Position numbers and translations under genes: made by a program
Origin: Balanoglossus misakiensis
Lineage: Eukaryota; Hemichordata
Length of the DNA stretch: 64,000 nucleotides
NCBI GenBank assembly: GCA_040954595.2
Contig: CM082577.2
Coordinates: forward strand, 5,518,001-5,582,000
Direction of reading: 5' to 3'
Notes under the pieces: model-generated
What the model saw: the letters and a program-made list of their open reading frames with translations, nothing else
Told to the model about the DNA's origin: nothing
Databases searched by the model: none
In this document: one piece after another, positions 38,701 through 53,700 of the stretch
Layout: each line of letters opens with the position of its first letter
Position numbering within the stretch: the stretch's first letter is position 1

Positions 38701-41700
38701 TGAGAAACAATCGATGCTCCAGTTGAAAATGTGAACTTAGACAAGTCAGGCCAAAACATTAGAAACACCACGTGAAATTTAGTTTATTCTAAAGAACCCC
38801 TGAAATTCTGCAATAGTTTAAAATGCTGTATGCCTTAGATATAATGGTATGCATGTATACTGTTTTCTACATTAACCCTTTGAACGCCACAGTTTCTAAT
38901 ATGTGGTGAAACATTTAACATTTTCACTGATTTTTTTCTCTTTTCTCCCCTTTATTTTAGACTAGGTGCACATAATTTTCCATTGTCTTCAGATCTTAAT
39001 CAAAATTTGAGAAAAAATGTGAGAAAAGTTATGAGGGTTAATTTTTTGAAAGATGATGATAAACGATGAACCAACAGACAATTTACCTTTGCTTTGGCTG
39101 GGTAGATCTTGGTGACGAATGGCACCACTTCATTTTCTGAACTGATCATGCCGGTGATTTCCTGTTCCTCGGTGAACTCCAGCTTGGCGATGCCTTCAAA
39201 GCATTTCTTGAGATGGGGCTGTACACGCATGGGATCTTTGGTCTCGGACAAAATCTCCAACAGTTCATCGTTGGACAGGAAAAAGAATCTGTAGAGGGAA
39301 GATGAAGGTGTATGTAGTTGTAAAGTGGTACTGTTAACTGGAGGTTGGACAGTAATACAGACAAGGCAACCCATGGGGCAAGTCATCCACTGTGCACGTT
39401 AAAATGACTGTTCTATTTGCCGGAGGAAAGTCCACTGTAAGATTTGAGATTTTGCCGCTTCCTCCTTACCTTGGGAAGAACAGCCTTTTCTTCTCCAAGT
39501 AATTGTTGAGTCCTTTCTGGATTTCTTCCAACAAGACGTTGGATTCTTGCAATCGTCCCAACATGTTTGGTTGTGCTGTTGCCACTAAGGCATGCGTGTC
39601 TTTTATCTGAGGGAGGATGATGGATGTTGGGAATGTTTTATTTCTTTTGTAAGAACGAAAATAATTTAAATGTTAAGTTTTATTCCAGGAGCGTCTCAAA
39701 TTTCTCGATTTTCCTGTAATATACAAAACCTTTGAAATGTCTAGATAATTTAGTAATAAGTACATTTATCAGGGATTAAGAGACATTACAGTATTTGACT
39801 TTTAACTTCCACCTGGCAGTCAACAATCATTGTGGGAAAGATATGTTTTTAGGATTACTGAATGAATTAGAATACACAACAAAAGAGGGGTGATGTTTAT
39901 CGACACGTCAACAACCAGTGAACATTTACCGATTCTGTCATGATGTCCTTCCAGTAGCTATCCACAATTCCAAACTTGCGGCCTTCCTCGGGCATCTGGG
40001 CCATGATATCCTCGGAGCTGAAGATGGGTTCTAAGTACAGCCAAGTGGCCTGGCATTTCAGCCAGGCGTCCAAGATATCTTGCATGGTCACCAGTTTCTC
40101 CTCCCATTCCTAAAATAGTCGACATGAAAACAAAACAAATCAAAACAAAAATGGCATGAAAACAAAGCAAAACAACACAAAACAAAAACAAACAATCGTG
40201 AGAAATTATTGCTGTACATGCACGAGTTCCTGACATTGTTACGAGTTCAAGAACTGACCTTCATTTCCACTTCAAAAGGCTTGATGAACGGAGAGCCTCT
40301 CATGGTCTGTACTTTGACAATGTGATCATCCAGCAACATCTGAATGTCATCAACAGCTGACAGAATGGATACACCCTGGAAAAAGAAAATAACATTCATT
40401 TCACATAAATGATGATTGCTCACACATGACCACAGTTATGCAAATTTCAATGACTTTAATACTCAATTTGTTGAGATGCCAGGCTCAATTAATTTCTCCG
40501 ACTGAACTAAATTTGGACGCCAGAAATTATTTATGACTCAAATCAACATCAGTCTCTCATATCTAGAAATGCCCAACTCTCAAGAATTTTCAGAACTATT
40601 TCTATCTGTATCTAATGAGGATGTTTCTATCATTCTGCTGTGTGACCCCTCAAAGTTGTCCATAACTCTCTGTTGTCTTAGACCCTGCTGTATCTTTTGT
40701 CTACACTGTACACTCTCTGTACTGGTTCATCTAGACTGCCTGTGACTTGACACTGTATCTCTAAGACTGCCTGCAACTCTTCATTTTTAAACTCTACACT
40801 GTTCACTGCCCCTCAATATCTTAACCTCATCTCATTTTCGTCTGCTGGCATCTAATCTAACTCACTTACATCCTGTGAATAAAAGGAGAAAAAGAAAGAC
40901 TTGTAACAATCTCCGATCAATCAACCCAGTGTACCCACTTGGATCCATAATCCTATTTCAGTGTACCATCTTTACCCATCTGGGTTCATAACCCTAAACT
41001 AGTCCACCCTCTAAAACATGTCAAAATTTTTCAGTATTACCACCTATGAACCTCAGAGGAAAGACTTACAGTGTCTCTGTACTGGACAAATTCAAACTGG
41101 ACGTCTGCCCATTCCGTCTTCATCTTTTCCATGGCTTTCTCCAGGGAATATTCCTTGCTGGCCGCGCCTCCGATCTCTTCCAGCCTGAAACCAGAAAGGA
41201 GAAGAAAATCAATTCCGGGTGCCCATTCCCAGGAATGAAAGCCTAAGGGTTTCTGGGACATAACTGTAATCAGTATCACAGACTGCAAACTTTTACCTTT
41301 TTTCTCTCGTCACTCAGGATGACAACATTAATCGGAAATTGTTGACTACATCCCATCTTTACTTACTTTTCCAGGTGTTTTGTGAGTCCGATCTCAACCA
41401 TTTGGAAGAGCGAAGTATCAGCCTCTGGTTTCAAATCATAGCCAACGATGTCACTCATCTGTAAACAGAAGACAATCATGAACAAAGTGTTTGAACCATG
41501 CCGTTGTTTGTCTGCCACAGTTTGAAACTGTCACGGTCGATGCAAGGTCGACCAGACCTGCGTTTGTTGCTTGAAAATTCACACAGATGGGATGTATGGG
41601 GATATATTACACGCTTGGGACACAGAATCACAACACACAACAACTGACCTGTTCCCAATGTCTGTCCCTGATACCGGGGTTACAGATGACGCCCAGTAAC

Positions 41701-44700
41701 GTGTTGTGTTGTTTGAACTTGTCGATCTTTCCCTTGACCGTGTTCGCGATGCGCTGCGGTCCCGGCTGCTCGTTGAACGTCTTGCCCAGTTTGTAGACTG
41801 TACGCCACATGTTGCCCACTTCTTCCTCCACCTCCTCAGCGTCCAGATCTTGGAATGGACCTGGGTGATAGGGGGGAAGAATAGCGTCAGTGACACTGTA
41901 GCTCCCGTATGCATCACAAGTGAAACCAGAGAACCAAACTGCATCTCAGTATTCTCACACGCACATGCATGTACTCTGACAGACTCGTATTAATATTTGT
42001 CAAAAATCTGTCATGAGAGAACTTATCTTTCTTTTCTTTATACACAAGTAAATGAAATCATAAGCTGAACAACAAAAACCTCCCGGATTAAACAGAGCCA
42101 CAACTTAACTCTTGAACCAGATTCGGTAGTAAAATCTTCCGAACGATGTCATAGGTCACATGAGGTCACTGATTAAGAAAGTTGTATACAAAGGTGGAAC
42201 TGGCCTACATGTATACGCATCCAAATGTTTGACAAGACATGAGTGATGGTCGGGACATCAATGCTTACCATTCATCCATTTCTCGTAGCTGGTGTGGAAT
42301 TTCAGCGCGGTGTTCCACAGTTGATCGTAGGGCAATTTCAACTGGAACATGGACTGAAGGATGGGGAACTGCGTCGGTTCCCACTCCAGGAGTTCCTCCT
42401 CCTTATTGATGGCTTCCAGCTCGTCCCGAGCATCTTCCAGTTTCTTCTGCAAGTTGGCCAGCTGGTCCACGTTGGATTTCATTTCATCCATGCTCATTAT
42501 CTGCAGGGGGAGAAAATTGGACTATAATCATGCAGCAAAGATGCGGACATCAAAGTCTTTGTTGCACTGCTTTCAAGCAGGTTTCAAAGGATGCTATGTA
42601 GGGAGACTCATTGGCCCCAAACAAATTGGCACACTGAAACCCTTTTGTATTCTCAACAAATTTTGTTCCTATTGACATTTCCTTGTACACTCTGAAGTAT
42701 GTTGAAATGCTTCATAATTATTCTTCTTGTCAACACAGTCAGTATACGTTTAAATGTAATGGCTATCATGAATATTAACAACTAAACTTTACATCCAGCC
42801 TTTAATGCAGTAAATCACTTGTGGATGAGTGAAAAGAGGCAATTTCTGGTGAGAACACTCCACACAGGATTAAAAAAAATGCAACAGAAAAATGATATAA
42901 AAAATAATGCACTGTGGTGTAGATATAATCACCCTGCATCTCAAACTCAACCCAGAATAACAAAAATTATCTTAAAACGAGAGCCTGAATGTTTTTTTTG
43001 TGTGATTAGAAAAGTATATGCGGTGATGAAACAGAAGTCTGTCACCAGTGAGGAAGAGATAGGATATTCTCTGTTCAGTATTAAAAGACTATCAGAAAGT
43101 GACTCTGAAAAGACTGTGAAAGGAAACAAACATATATTTGGTGTTGTTGTTGTTATTATCAGCAAAAGGAAAAGGTTGTGAGACACACAAACCGCAGTAC
43201 TGACACAGACGAATACTTACTCTTGGCTATCAGAGGCATATCATTAACACCAAGATCAGGGAAAAATAACATTAACAGAAGCATTAAAGACATGTTCCAT
43301 TAAATCATTATTCACAGTACCATCACCAAGAGAGCAGTTACTGATATATATAAACACAAGGGATGTTTCCAGGCGGGAACGAGGGCCTTGTTACAGTAAT
43401 GGGATTTATACATAGGTTTTGCAATAACTTCTCGGATGGGTTAAGCACAGAAATATCTAGATGGGTAGGAGGGTGTATTTCTAATCATAGTAAGGCAACA
43501 AGCCTTATATGAATTTAGACTTATGCAAATTACAAACTTGAACACAGAATTGTGCAAAACTATAACTTCACAAGGACTTGTGTCTAAGTGAAGTATCTTC
43601 AATGATTTTGAAATACATGTATCTGCATTATGAAACACCTGTTAATATTTTTGGCTAAAAATGTTTGTTAGTTGGAAAGCAGGAGCTTATTCTTCATTTT
43701 ATAGTTAATAGAGCTGCTAGTCAATGGGAGTATTCAAAATCTAGAAAAGCTTCCCTAACCTACTGAATCACACAAAAGACATACACACCTCTTTCTTTCT
43801 GAAAGAATCCACTTCTTTGCTGTACTCATGCAGTTTGGCTTCAAAGTTTTCCACCTTCTTGCGAACTTCTTCCTCTGCCGACTCTCGTCTGTTTGTGAAC
43901 CGTGTTTTCGACAGCTCAAAGACAGTCTGGATGTGATCGGGCCAATGGAACACAGTGCTGTTCAGTTTGATATCCTCGTCTACAGAAAGAAAAACAAATT
44001 ATCTCATTTTCCGTCGAACAGATAGTTTGATCAAAACATTCAGATTAAAATGAAGAACTTTGCATTTTTATTCCAAAAGTCTTCATTTAGTCTTTGTTAA
44101 ACATTTTCCTGATGTAATCATGGTGTGTTTTTTTTCATTTTTTGCAAATAAACAACTCTTTCATTTACATACTAACTGTCCAAAACACATTCGTATGAAC
44201 GTACATGTATATAGTCTTTTGTTTGTACCACAGGTAATTTGAATTCTGGCTTTCATCTATCATGTCTTTATCTGTTTTTTTAAATCAACATGAAGCATCA
44301 ATAATGGTGATTTTTTCAAGATGTTCTAAAAGTGTCAGGTTAAAAAAAGGGGGAAATTTTAACTAGATCAAAAATCGTAGATACGGTTGTTGCTTACATG
44401 GAAGAGTTGCATAGTCAAGAAGGAAGTCCAGCCTGTTAGCAGCCTCGTCGATCTCATCTTTCAGTTTGAACACCAGCACATCGTGCGCTTGCCTCAGATA
44501 ATCTGTGAGATTCACCAGTTCTTCAGTTGTCTCAGGAGTCTCGCTGACTCTGTCCGAGATTTCGTCGTAACGGCGACAAATACTGTTGATAAGCAAAAAC
44601 ATAAGTCTCAGTAGTTAGTTCTAATTAATCTGTGTAATCCATCTAAGAGATAAAATCCGAAAATTTGGACTTTTATGGTTAAAAGGGTGTCTTCGAATGA

Positions 44701-47700
44701 CTGTTTAGTGGCGCACTATTTTCACATGGCCACCCCACGAAAATCTGTGATTGGCTAGATAGTAACTTTCCATGGTAACTGTGGCTAAAGCTGCATAGGC
44801 GACTGAATACTTAAATGTCATGCTTTCATTAAACCTGACAACTTGAAAGGTAATTTATTTGACTGTGATTCTTCACTTTGAAAACAAACTGTATTTTATT
44901 TTGAATTCATTTTTCACAAACAAAAAGTTGTATCATTATTGTCCACACATAATGAAAAAATTTCAAAAACACTCAATGTCGTTCTTACTCTTTGTTCAGT
45001 TTCCTGTTCTCTTCCACCTCAAAGGCGACCAATCGGTCCTTCAACTTCTGCGCCCGGGCACAGAGGTCGGCGTTGAGGGCGATGCAGTCCAGACAGAACA
45101 TGCTGAGGGGCACGGTGATCCTCAAGAGAGCGATCTCCTCCTTCAAGGCGTGGTATCCGTCGATCTTCTTGCGGAATGCTTCCAAGGAGTGCATCTCCTT
45201 CAAGAATGCTGTCACGTCTTGCTCGGCCTTGTTGTTGAGGAGATCGTGGTACCTCTTGTAGGTATTGAGATATCTGTTGGACACATAAAACGGCGCGAAC
45301 ATCAATTTCCCCTCTCTTGCCTCAAAATATTTCAATAGTCGACGTAAGTTTCCATTTTCCTTACCTGGTTGGTCCCAGTGTGTTCAATTTGAATATCTCC
45401 ATAGCTTGGTCGATGAAGTTCGTCACCAGTTGTTCGTCAATTTTCACAGACCTAAGGAGTAACCTCTGACCCCTCATGTCTGGAAAAATATCGCATTCCA
45501 CCTGAAATATCAATGATACGTAACAATTAGCAATATTTTATACAGGTATGAAAGTGAATTTCACATCATGTCCATAAAGATTTCACACTAAAAGCAGATG
45601 TCTATTATTATCATATATCGTTCTTATTTTTTAAAGAATGGTTTACAGGCTATGAAATTACAGTTAACTGGTTAATAATATACACATATCACCAATCGTA
45701 ATGTGAGTGCACTTACTCTAGGAAGTCCTTCTGCGCTGGCAATAATCTGTGAGAAACATCTGAGGATGATATCCCGACAATCTCGGAATGGTGGTTCGAA
45801 GACAATCTTTGGTTCCTCCACTTTCAGTTTGATGATCATCACTTGCGCCATGTTGTACTGTAATTCGTTGTATTCATCACCAAAGTCGTTGCCCTCCTGC
45901 AGATGTAAAAATGTGTCAATGGCACTGCGCTCACATTTTGATGCGAATTTGCACATGTATGTATATGTATGGCATACTTGGTCTCATTCTAATGAAGTAA
46001 GTTATGACACACAACTGATTCAACCCTGGAGAAAAGCAGTAGATAGCCACACAATTGATGGAAACACCATCACCAGAAATTTAATTTCAATAAACTGAAT
46101 TCTGAAACATGCCAGACGACAGTTACACAGTGAATTCTTCAATGTTTCTACTGTGAATTTAACCAATTTGTTGCCATGTGACAAACAGAATCTCACACAC
46201 CAAAGGAACTGGGATAAAAGTTATCACACTCATCCGAAATATTTGTCTCACGCCGTTATCAGCAACTTGTGCGAGACGAAACATTCTCCAACTCGTGTGA
46301 GAAATCCAATCCCTGGTACTTAGGGGTGCCGAGATTCTGTTAATCCCGGAAATCGTCTCACCTTGTGAATTTGGAAGAAAGTCAAGAAATCAGAGAGTGA
46401 GTTGATGACCATGCCTCTCAACTGAATGGACATCAATGCAGCCACACAGGCAAAGAATTCCTGAACTCTCAGTGTGGATTCGGTCTCATTCTGTGGCACT
46501 AAATGAGCCCACAGTTCCTTCTTTGCCAGAAACATCTGCGCACACGTGGGAATCCAACTACAAGGGTAAACAAACACAAATGATAGTTATCATTTTGTCT
46601 CTAAAACATTCTTACATCAGAAAACAGGCAAAATTATATTAAAGCAATTGTGATATTTCTAGAAAAAAAAAATAACTCTCTTGATTTAATTATCAGGATA
46701 TTTCTAGACATTCTGTCTATATTCCGACAATTCTTGACAATGTCAACATATCATGTTTTTTTGATCATTGTCACCATTCCAGAACTGACACATTTCATTG
46801 GTCAATAGGTGGCACTGTCACAACCAATCAGATACTGCGATACATCCAATTTGCATATACTCACATTGTTCTGAGTATTTCGTGTGCTTCTTTGCAGTGT
46901 CTTTTCACCAAGTCTTCAAATTCATTGGGCAACAGAGGAAGTTCTGCCGCCATCAGGTCTTCAAGACGAGCAAATCTCAGGTGACTGAATCTGCAAGGAT
47001 AAAAGTTGACAAATCTTTAAAACTTGAACTACAGTTATTACCATTCTTTCGGTGTGAAACTCCTATTCAGTAAAATATGCTGTATTTCATACTAGCATTT
47101 GACTTTTTGTTCACCATCACAAAACACAACAAAGTTTTCATGTGATTTGGGTCAACATATACTACAGTGAAACCTGTGTTACTGGCCACCTCTGTATAGT
47201 GGAAACTTGTCTATAGTGGCCGGATGGTTCACTTATTATACATGCGCATTAACTTACCTGTCTTTAAAGGCCATTTGTCTATAAAGTCCAGTTTAAGAAA
47301 GTCCCTTGACTGGCTGCTATAGGCAGGTTTTATTTTATACGAGAGGACCTGACAATTAGAAGATATAGAAGCCACTTACCTGTCATACCAGAGATTCTGC
47401 AGCTCTAGCATGATGGGGTTGGTCATAAACAGGTGCATTTCATTCAGCTGCTTACACTCGCTGTACGTTTGGTGCCAGGGAACGGGCGCACGGATAATCC
47501 GCCACGGGAACGACCTGGGTATCCAGTCGATGTGAAGCCGTCGCTTCTCCTCGGGATCTTTGAGGATGTAGTCAACTGTTGGGTGGAAAAAAACAACAAC
47601 AACACAGTCATGGAATTGTTGTAGACTGGAAGATTCAGTCTTGTGTGTGTGTGCTCCCAAACCAGATGTCATAGGTCAAAAGTCACAGGGTGCAGGAGTG

Positions 47701-50700
47701 TGTTGCACTTGACATTGAACATGGTGTAATTTTCGACACCGGCCGGGACACTGTAATTGCCACACTGTCACATCTGTTTCGACTTTGCCTACGGGCACAC
47801 AAACTATGTTAGGACATATCACAGTACTGGAGTCTACGACTACACCAACATGTAAACCTGCAAAATGAATATTTACCTATGGATTTGCGAAGACTGAATT
47901 CGTAGTCGTTGTCAACCTCACAAATCAACTCCTTGCGCATGAGGTCCAGTTCCGGGTCCTCTTTGGTTTTCTTCGACAGCCTGGTGAATATATTCCCCAT
48001 CATCTCCACTGGCTGTGGAGCGAGCATGTCACCGCTGACCCCTTTGGTGATGTAGTAGTGGTATCGCTGTGTGCGGTGAGAAAAATTGACACTCAGATTT
48101 TAGTATTTTGGCTTTAATCTTAAAACAGGGAAAAACTGTTATCCTTGTTCATCTGGAAATGCTTTCCGTTCTGAGTGAGAAGAAATATCATTCTGCACAT
48201 CTATGCGCATTGAACCATGGGTTTAATATTCTATTACTACAGTTCTCCTCTCATACTTCTTGAAGACATGACAAATTATTACTTGGTATTTAGCTGTCCT
48301 GAGCTATTTAAATAACTAGACTCGGAGATCAAGGTATGCAAAGAAAATCGTGATACATATTCTACAATGCAGCGGTTATGTAGGATTTGTGAAATCCCCC
48401 CCCCCCCAGATTTGCATCAAAGAGACATGCTGAAAATAACACACACACACATGGACTTTGGTTGGTAGCAGTTTTAAAAAATACAAACACCAACAACAAT
48501 GTTTATAATCCCTATACATATATAATACAACAACGGGCACTGCATTTAGTCCAAACTATCAGAGTAAAACACCTCAGTATCAATGTAACAAATTCATGTA
48601 TACGAAGGTTCTATCGTCAACTGCCAATTTTTATGGAAGTTGCCTTAAGCTTACGGTAATACACATCACATGCTGAATGTTATTTTCGTGAAATTTGGAC
48701 TAAAAAAACACAAAGGCATGCCTGGTGGGAAAGACTTGGTTTAGGGCTGCATGTACATGTACACATCCAATTCAAGACAATATTGTGATATGGTCGGGTA
48801 TCAACAAAGACTGGCAAACCGCACTCAGGTTTCAGACACTGCTATCGAAATACCTTTTTTTTGTTATGCATGGCTGATTATTCCAATGGATACCTAGATG
48901 AAAACAGCTAGTACACATACACCAATAGAGTTGTCAGGTTACAGATATTTACCAAGTTACTGGCTTTCTGACTGGTTATTTTTTTCAAAACATGCACAGG
49001 CGGATTATGACTATTAAAACTTTCAATTTCACATCTCACAAGGGCCTAATGAGATAACCTTTCATGCAGATAATTTTCATCCACACCATGCAAAAATCAA
49101 CAACTTCCCAGTCACTGCTGACAAAAATGGTCAAGCAATGACAAACTTTTCATTTTCTAAACATAAGAATGTGAGAATTAGCCATTGTTGATGACATAGT
49201 CCCAGCTGAGAAAACGAGCTGATATGAACATCTGAGTATTTGAAAGAAATCATTTTGGGGGATAGCTAAGAACTGAACAGGCACGTAAGTCATGAACGAG
49301 TTGAAATCAGCACCAAATGGCAGCATGCGACATGCAGGGATAACAATAAAACAAGCTTTATTACCCCCATGTCTCTATCCGTTGGATCACCAACTGTTTC
49401 ATTCTCTTTTTTCTCTTCGTCCATAATGATGTCCATCTGTTCCACTGGAGTCATTGGACGGCTGGGAGGCAGCTCCACCCTCCAGCTGGTGTCGTCAACA
49501 CTACGAGCAAAAAAAAAAAATCATCTTTTGTACTCAGATCATAAAGTGTGCTTTCAACACAATGCTATACTCTGTTTATCTCAATATATCGTCTGACTTT
49601 ATTCATAAAAAGAAATGAGGTTACATCAGAGTTGAGAATCACAATTTGGACTAATAATACTGTCATGCTCGATAAAGAGATGGCAGTTACATGTACACTT
49701 ACGTTGGTTTGGCTCTTCCAACAAAAGTTTTGGCTTTATGGCCCATGACGGGCGCCTTTGGAGGCGAGATGCCATTTGTGCCATTGAACGTCCCGTTGAG
49801 TCCATTACGGGGTGAGAGTTTGGCTGGTGGTGGCGATCTGGGTGATATTCTGGTAGCTGTGTAGATTATGCAGTTAAAGAAACGATACACTCAGTGTGAT
49901 GAAAATATATTTAAATCATTATCAGAATTGATGAAATTGTTTCTGTGTAATTTTCTTCGCCAAGACGAAAAGCACCCTCTAACAAAAACAGACCAACTGC
50001 AGAATTTGTAATGTTTTTTTTTTTTTAGGAGAAAAGAATATTGTAGCAAACAGTTTGAATTATTGATGTCCTTTGCCCTCAGTGCTGTCACTGTCTATTC
50101 AAAATTGTACACAGTTGTCTTCTTTGTAAAAATCAATAGAGCAAAAACAGTTTAATAGTGGTGTTCCAGTCGAAATACCGACTTTTGTCTGTTTGTGTTC
50201 ACTAGTAACAGGTTGTCATAGGATTTCTATTAAATCTAAAGCTATTCTTTCTGATTTGCTTTATTGAATGAGCTGAGGGGACACTTACATCAACATGACC
50301 CCCTAGCTTTATGGCATTTCTATATACATACCAACACTTCTCCACTTGTATGATTTCCAAAGGTTTACTTACACATTTGTCAATATAGATAACAAATAAC
50401 AGGAAGAAAACTTGAAAATTTGATGTCGCTCATCATAAAAGGATACGTGAGTGGGTCCTTTTCCTGGTGATGGCAGGCTGCGTGTACGATCTCCCGAAAA
50501 GGCTGGTCTTTGGTAGGCTTTTGATTTTGAGATCGTTTGCAGACGGGGTGTAGTTATTGGCGATGGACTCGCTGGGAGTGCGGTGGTATTTCTGTTCTTT
50601 GAATGGTGCTGCCAGCGTCCAGGACGTCCCTTTCATTATCGGCGGATGTTCACTGTTTCTGAGAACAATCTGTGTTTGAAAAAAAAAAAACATACATCAT

Positions 50701-53700
50701 AGAAAACAAAGGTATAGATAAACATCGTCCATACGAAATCTATAAAATATGGCTCCAAACACTACACTTACAACTACATAATTATTTTTTTATTTTTTTT
50801 AAATGAATGAATATTGATGGAAACACAAGGTAATGTCATTGATTTCTTTTGTTGCACAGAGATTACACGTATAGCTGTCATGTGTAAAGGGGGGGGGGGA
50901 CATCAGTTCCAACCTCCCGTAAAAAAAAAAAATCCATGAATACTGAAGAAAATCACAATGACACAGCGACTTCTGTTTTATCATCCATTCAAATAACAAT
51001 GCTAAACTCGTAGTCACAAAAGATTGACGTCATGTTTTCTTTCCTTCAAATGGGACCAGCTCCTGTCATTAAAACCGGATCAAATGCGATTATGTGAAGT
51101 TTGTTTACAGTTTACCTGATTTAGGAGAATTAGATTTGATCAGCAGAGAGACCGATACATTGTATTATTTTTTTTTTTAGTTTTGGAGGACGTGAGTGAT
51201 CTGAAATCAAACTGAGCTCCAAGGCATGTTGAAGTGAATTTGGGCATTACAATGGTAAAAGAACTGTTTGGAAATGATACATGTACACTATTTCTGGGCA
51301 TGCCGTTATGATGAATTTCCATAAAAACTTACAAATTATAATTTATTGAACAAACTTCAATTGTCACAATTTGCGAATTCCAAATATTGCAGTAAAAAGC
51401 AAGTGGAAGTACATGTAGAGTAATTTCACTTTTAGTCCTTTTTAACATCAGCCACTCTTCTAGATCAATTTACGGAACAGTCAGTCATTGTCATCAAATA
51501 TTCATGGTAACAATTACAGCCTACTTTAATGGCATTTATAATGGAAGTGTGTACAAGTGGTATCATTGTTGTCATCTACACTGTAGGTAGGCAAGGTAGA
51601 GTCTGCCAGGCTAGCTGCAGACTACATGTAGCTGTATAATTTTCTTTAAATTCACATTTATTTTATGACCCAGACTTTATCATATTGGACTGTAAATTGA
51701 TATCATGATTGAATTTTCAATGCTTTCCCAAACCTTGTAGGATTTTCTCTCAAACAGAAAAAATTTAGGGTCAACTCAACATTGGGGTTGAACTAGGGAA
51801 CATAATGCGTTGGATTTACAAGAAACATGCAACTTGCAAATTCTTTTTTTCTTGGCATAAGGGACCGTTCAGTTTTTACGGCCGGGGGGGGGCCGGCAAA
51901 ATCCAGGGGGGGGTCACTTAAATTTTGAAGTCCACAAGGGGGGGGTCATCTGGTTTTTTTAAACGTTTAGGGGGGGGGTCACATACTTTTGCCAACGAAC
52001 TTTTGCTTTTGAGTCTACAAAATTGCAGTTTCGCACCCTCTATTTTACAAAATTTTCTAATGTGGGAGGGGGACACCCCCTCCCACACCCACCCCCTCCA
52101 TTCTTCGCCACATTGCATTTTTTTGCTGGTTTGTCTAGTGTACCAGGCCAGAGTGCTTGCCACCCCAACCCCACCGATGATAATATTTAACAAATTGAAT
52201 ACATAAAGGAGAATAATTGTTTAAACCATTTTGCATAACTGATAGTTTCGCGCTGCATCTTCTATATATAATAATGTCATGCCGAAGATGACGCCAAATC
52301 TTATAACTTTGAGTGGAGTGGCAAAAAGTAAAATTGGTCCTCCCAAACATTGAGATAATTTGCTTTTTAGTTCATAAAAATGCAACTTTGAGCTACAAAT
52401 TTTACAAAATTTTCTAATGTGGGAGGGGGACACCCCCTCCCACACCCACCCCCTCCATTCTTCGCCACATTGCATTATTCACTGGTTTGTCTACTGTACC
52501 AGGGAAGACTTCTTGCCACCCCACCCCCGATGCTTACTTTGAGTGGAGTGGCAAAGTTAAAATTTGTCCTCCCTAACATTGACTTAATTTGCTTTTGAGT
52601 TCATTAAATTGCAACTTTGAGCACCGTATTTACAAAATTTTCTTATGTGGGAGGGGGTGTCCCCCTCCCACCCCCTCCAATTTTCTTGTTTTACCGATTC
52701 TAGCAACTATTGTATTGACTTGTCATTTTAATTTGTTCATAGATTTCTTTATTGCAACAATATACTATTATATACTTCAATAATACTTTAAGAAATTTAT
52801 AAATGAGGTGTGAGGATCCTCATTCCCTTTATTGCCTACAGTGTACATAGGATCAGGACGGCGAATGTTTTTGGCGTGGGGGGGGGGGGGGTCATCATAT
52901 TTTTGGGTCTGTCAAAGGGGGGGGTCATCATTTTTTGGTCCTGGGTGAAGGGGGGGTCGGCCTGATTTTGTGATCTGATGACCAAAACTTGCCAGCCCCC
53001 CCCCTGCCGTAAAAACTGAACGGTCCCTAAGCTCCAAGTGCATCTTTACAATTAAGAAGCAATTGTGCATGTCGATTTTGCAAGTACTCCATGTCATCAT
53101 TCAAAGTGGAGTCTGGATCTCCAGAAAATGGATGATAACCATCCATTTTCTGGCTGTTCACTGGCTGCAAATGGAGTGTGTGTTGGCTGAGTATCACAAA
53201 TCAGACAAGTAGGTATACACTCAACGCACTGCAAGTGGCTGCATCTTTCAAGCATCCGTATAGAATCGCAGAATCACCCAAGGCATTTCAGTTCGCATGT
53301 CTTTTGATTAAGAATGCACTCCGACAGTAAATTAAATTTCAAACAACAGACTTACTGTAGAAATGTGCCAATCGCCCGTGGGTTTACACACATACAGACA
53401 GGGCAAACAGAAAAGGCCACTGGAGTCAGAACATGCAGGCTTATAATCCAATAGAATTTTGTGTTTTATGTTAGCGACCATTGCTTAATTGATTCTGTGA
53501 AATAAGTCTTGCTAGCCTCATGGATCAGGCCACTGTTATTACATATATATATAGACATGTAGACCTGTCTAGTAAAAGTAAAATATGGAAGAAATTACAG
53601 GCATACATCTGTTAGAATTTTTGCTATGGATATGAGTTACTGTATAATGTCGATGTGTTTTGATTCATACGCACATATTATAACACTAACAGTATGTATA

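Noticed and set aside
42819-43181. 120-codon plus-strand open frame
   Set aside because: It lies inside a DNAH3 intron, has low-complexity ends, no recognised motif and no flanking splice signals.
51918-52206. Pro- and Gly-rich open frames on both strands of the transposon
   Set aside because: They read through the G/C-rich repeats and resemble no transposase.
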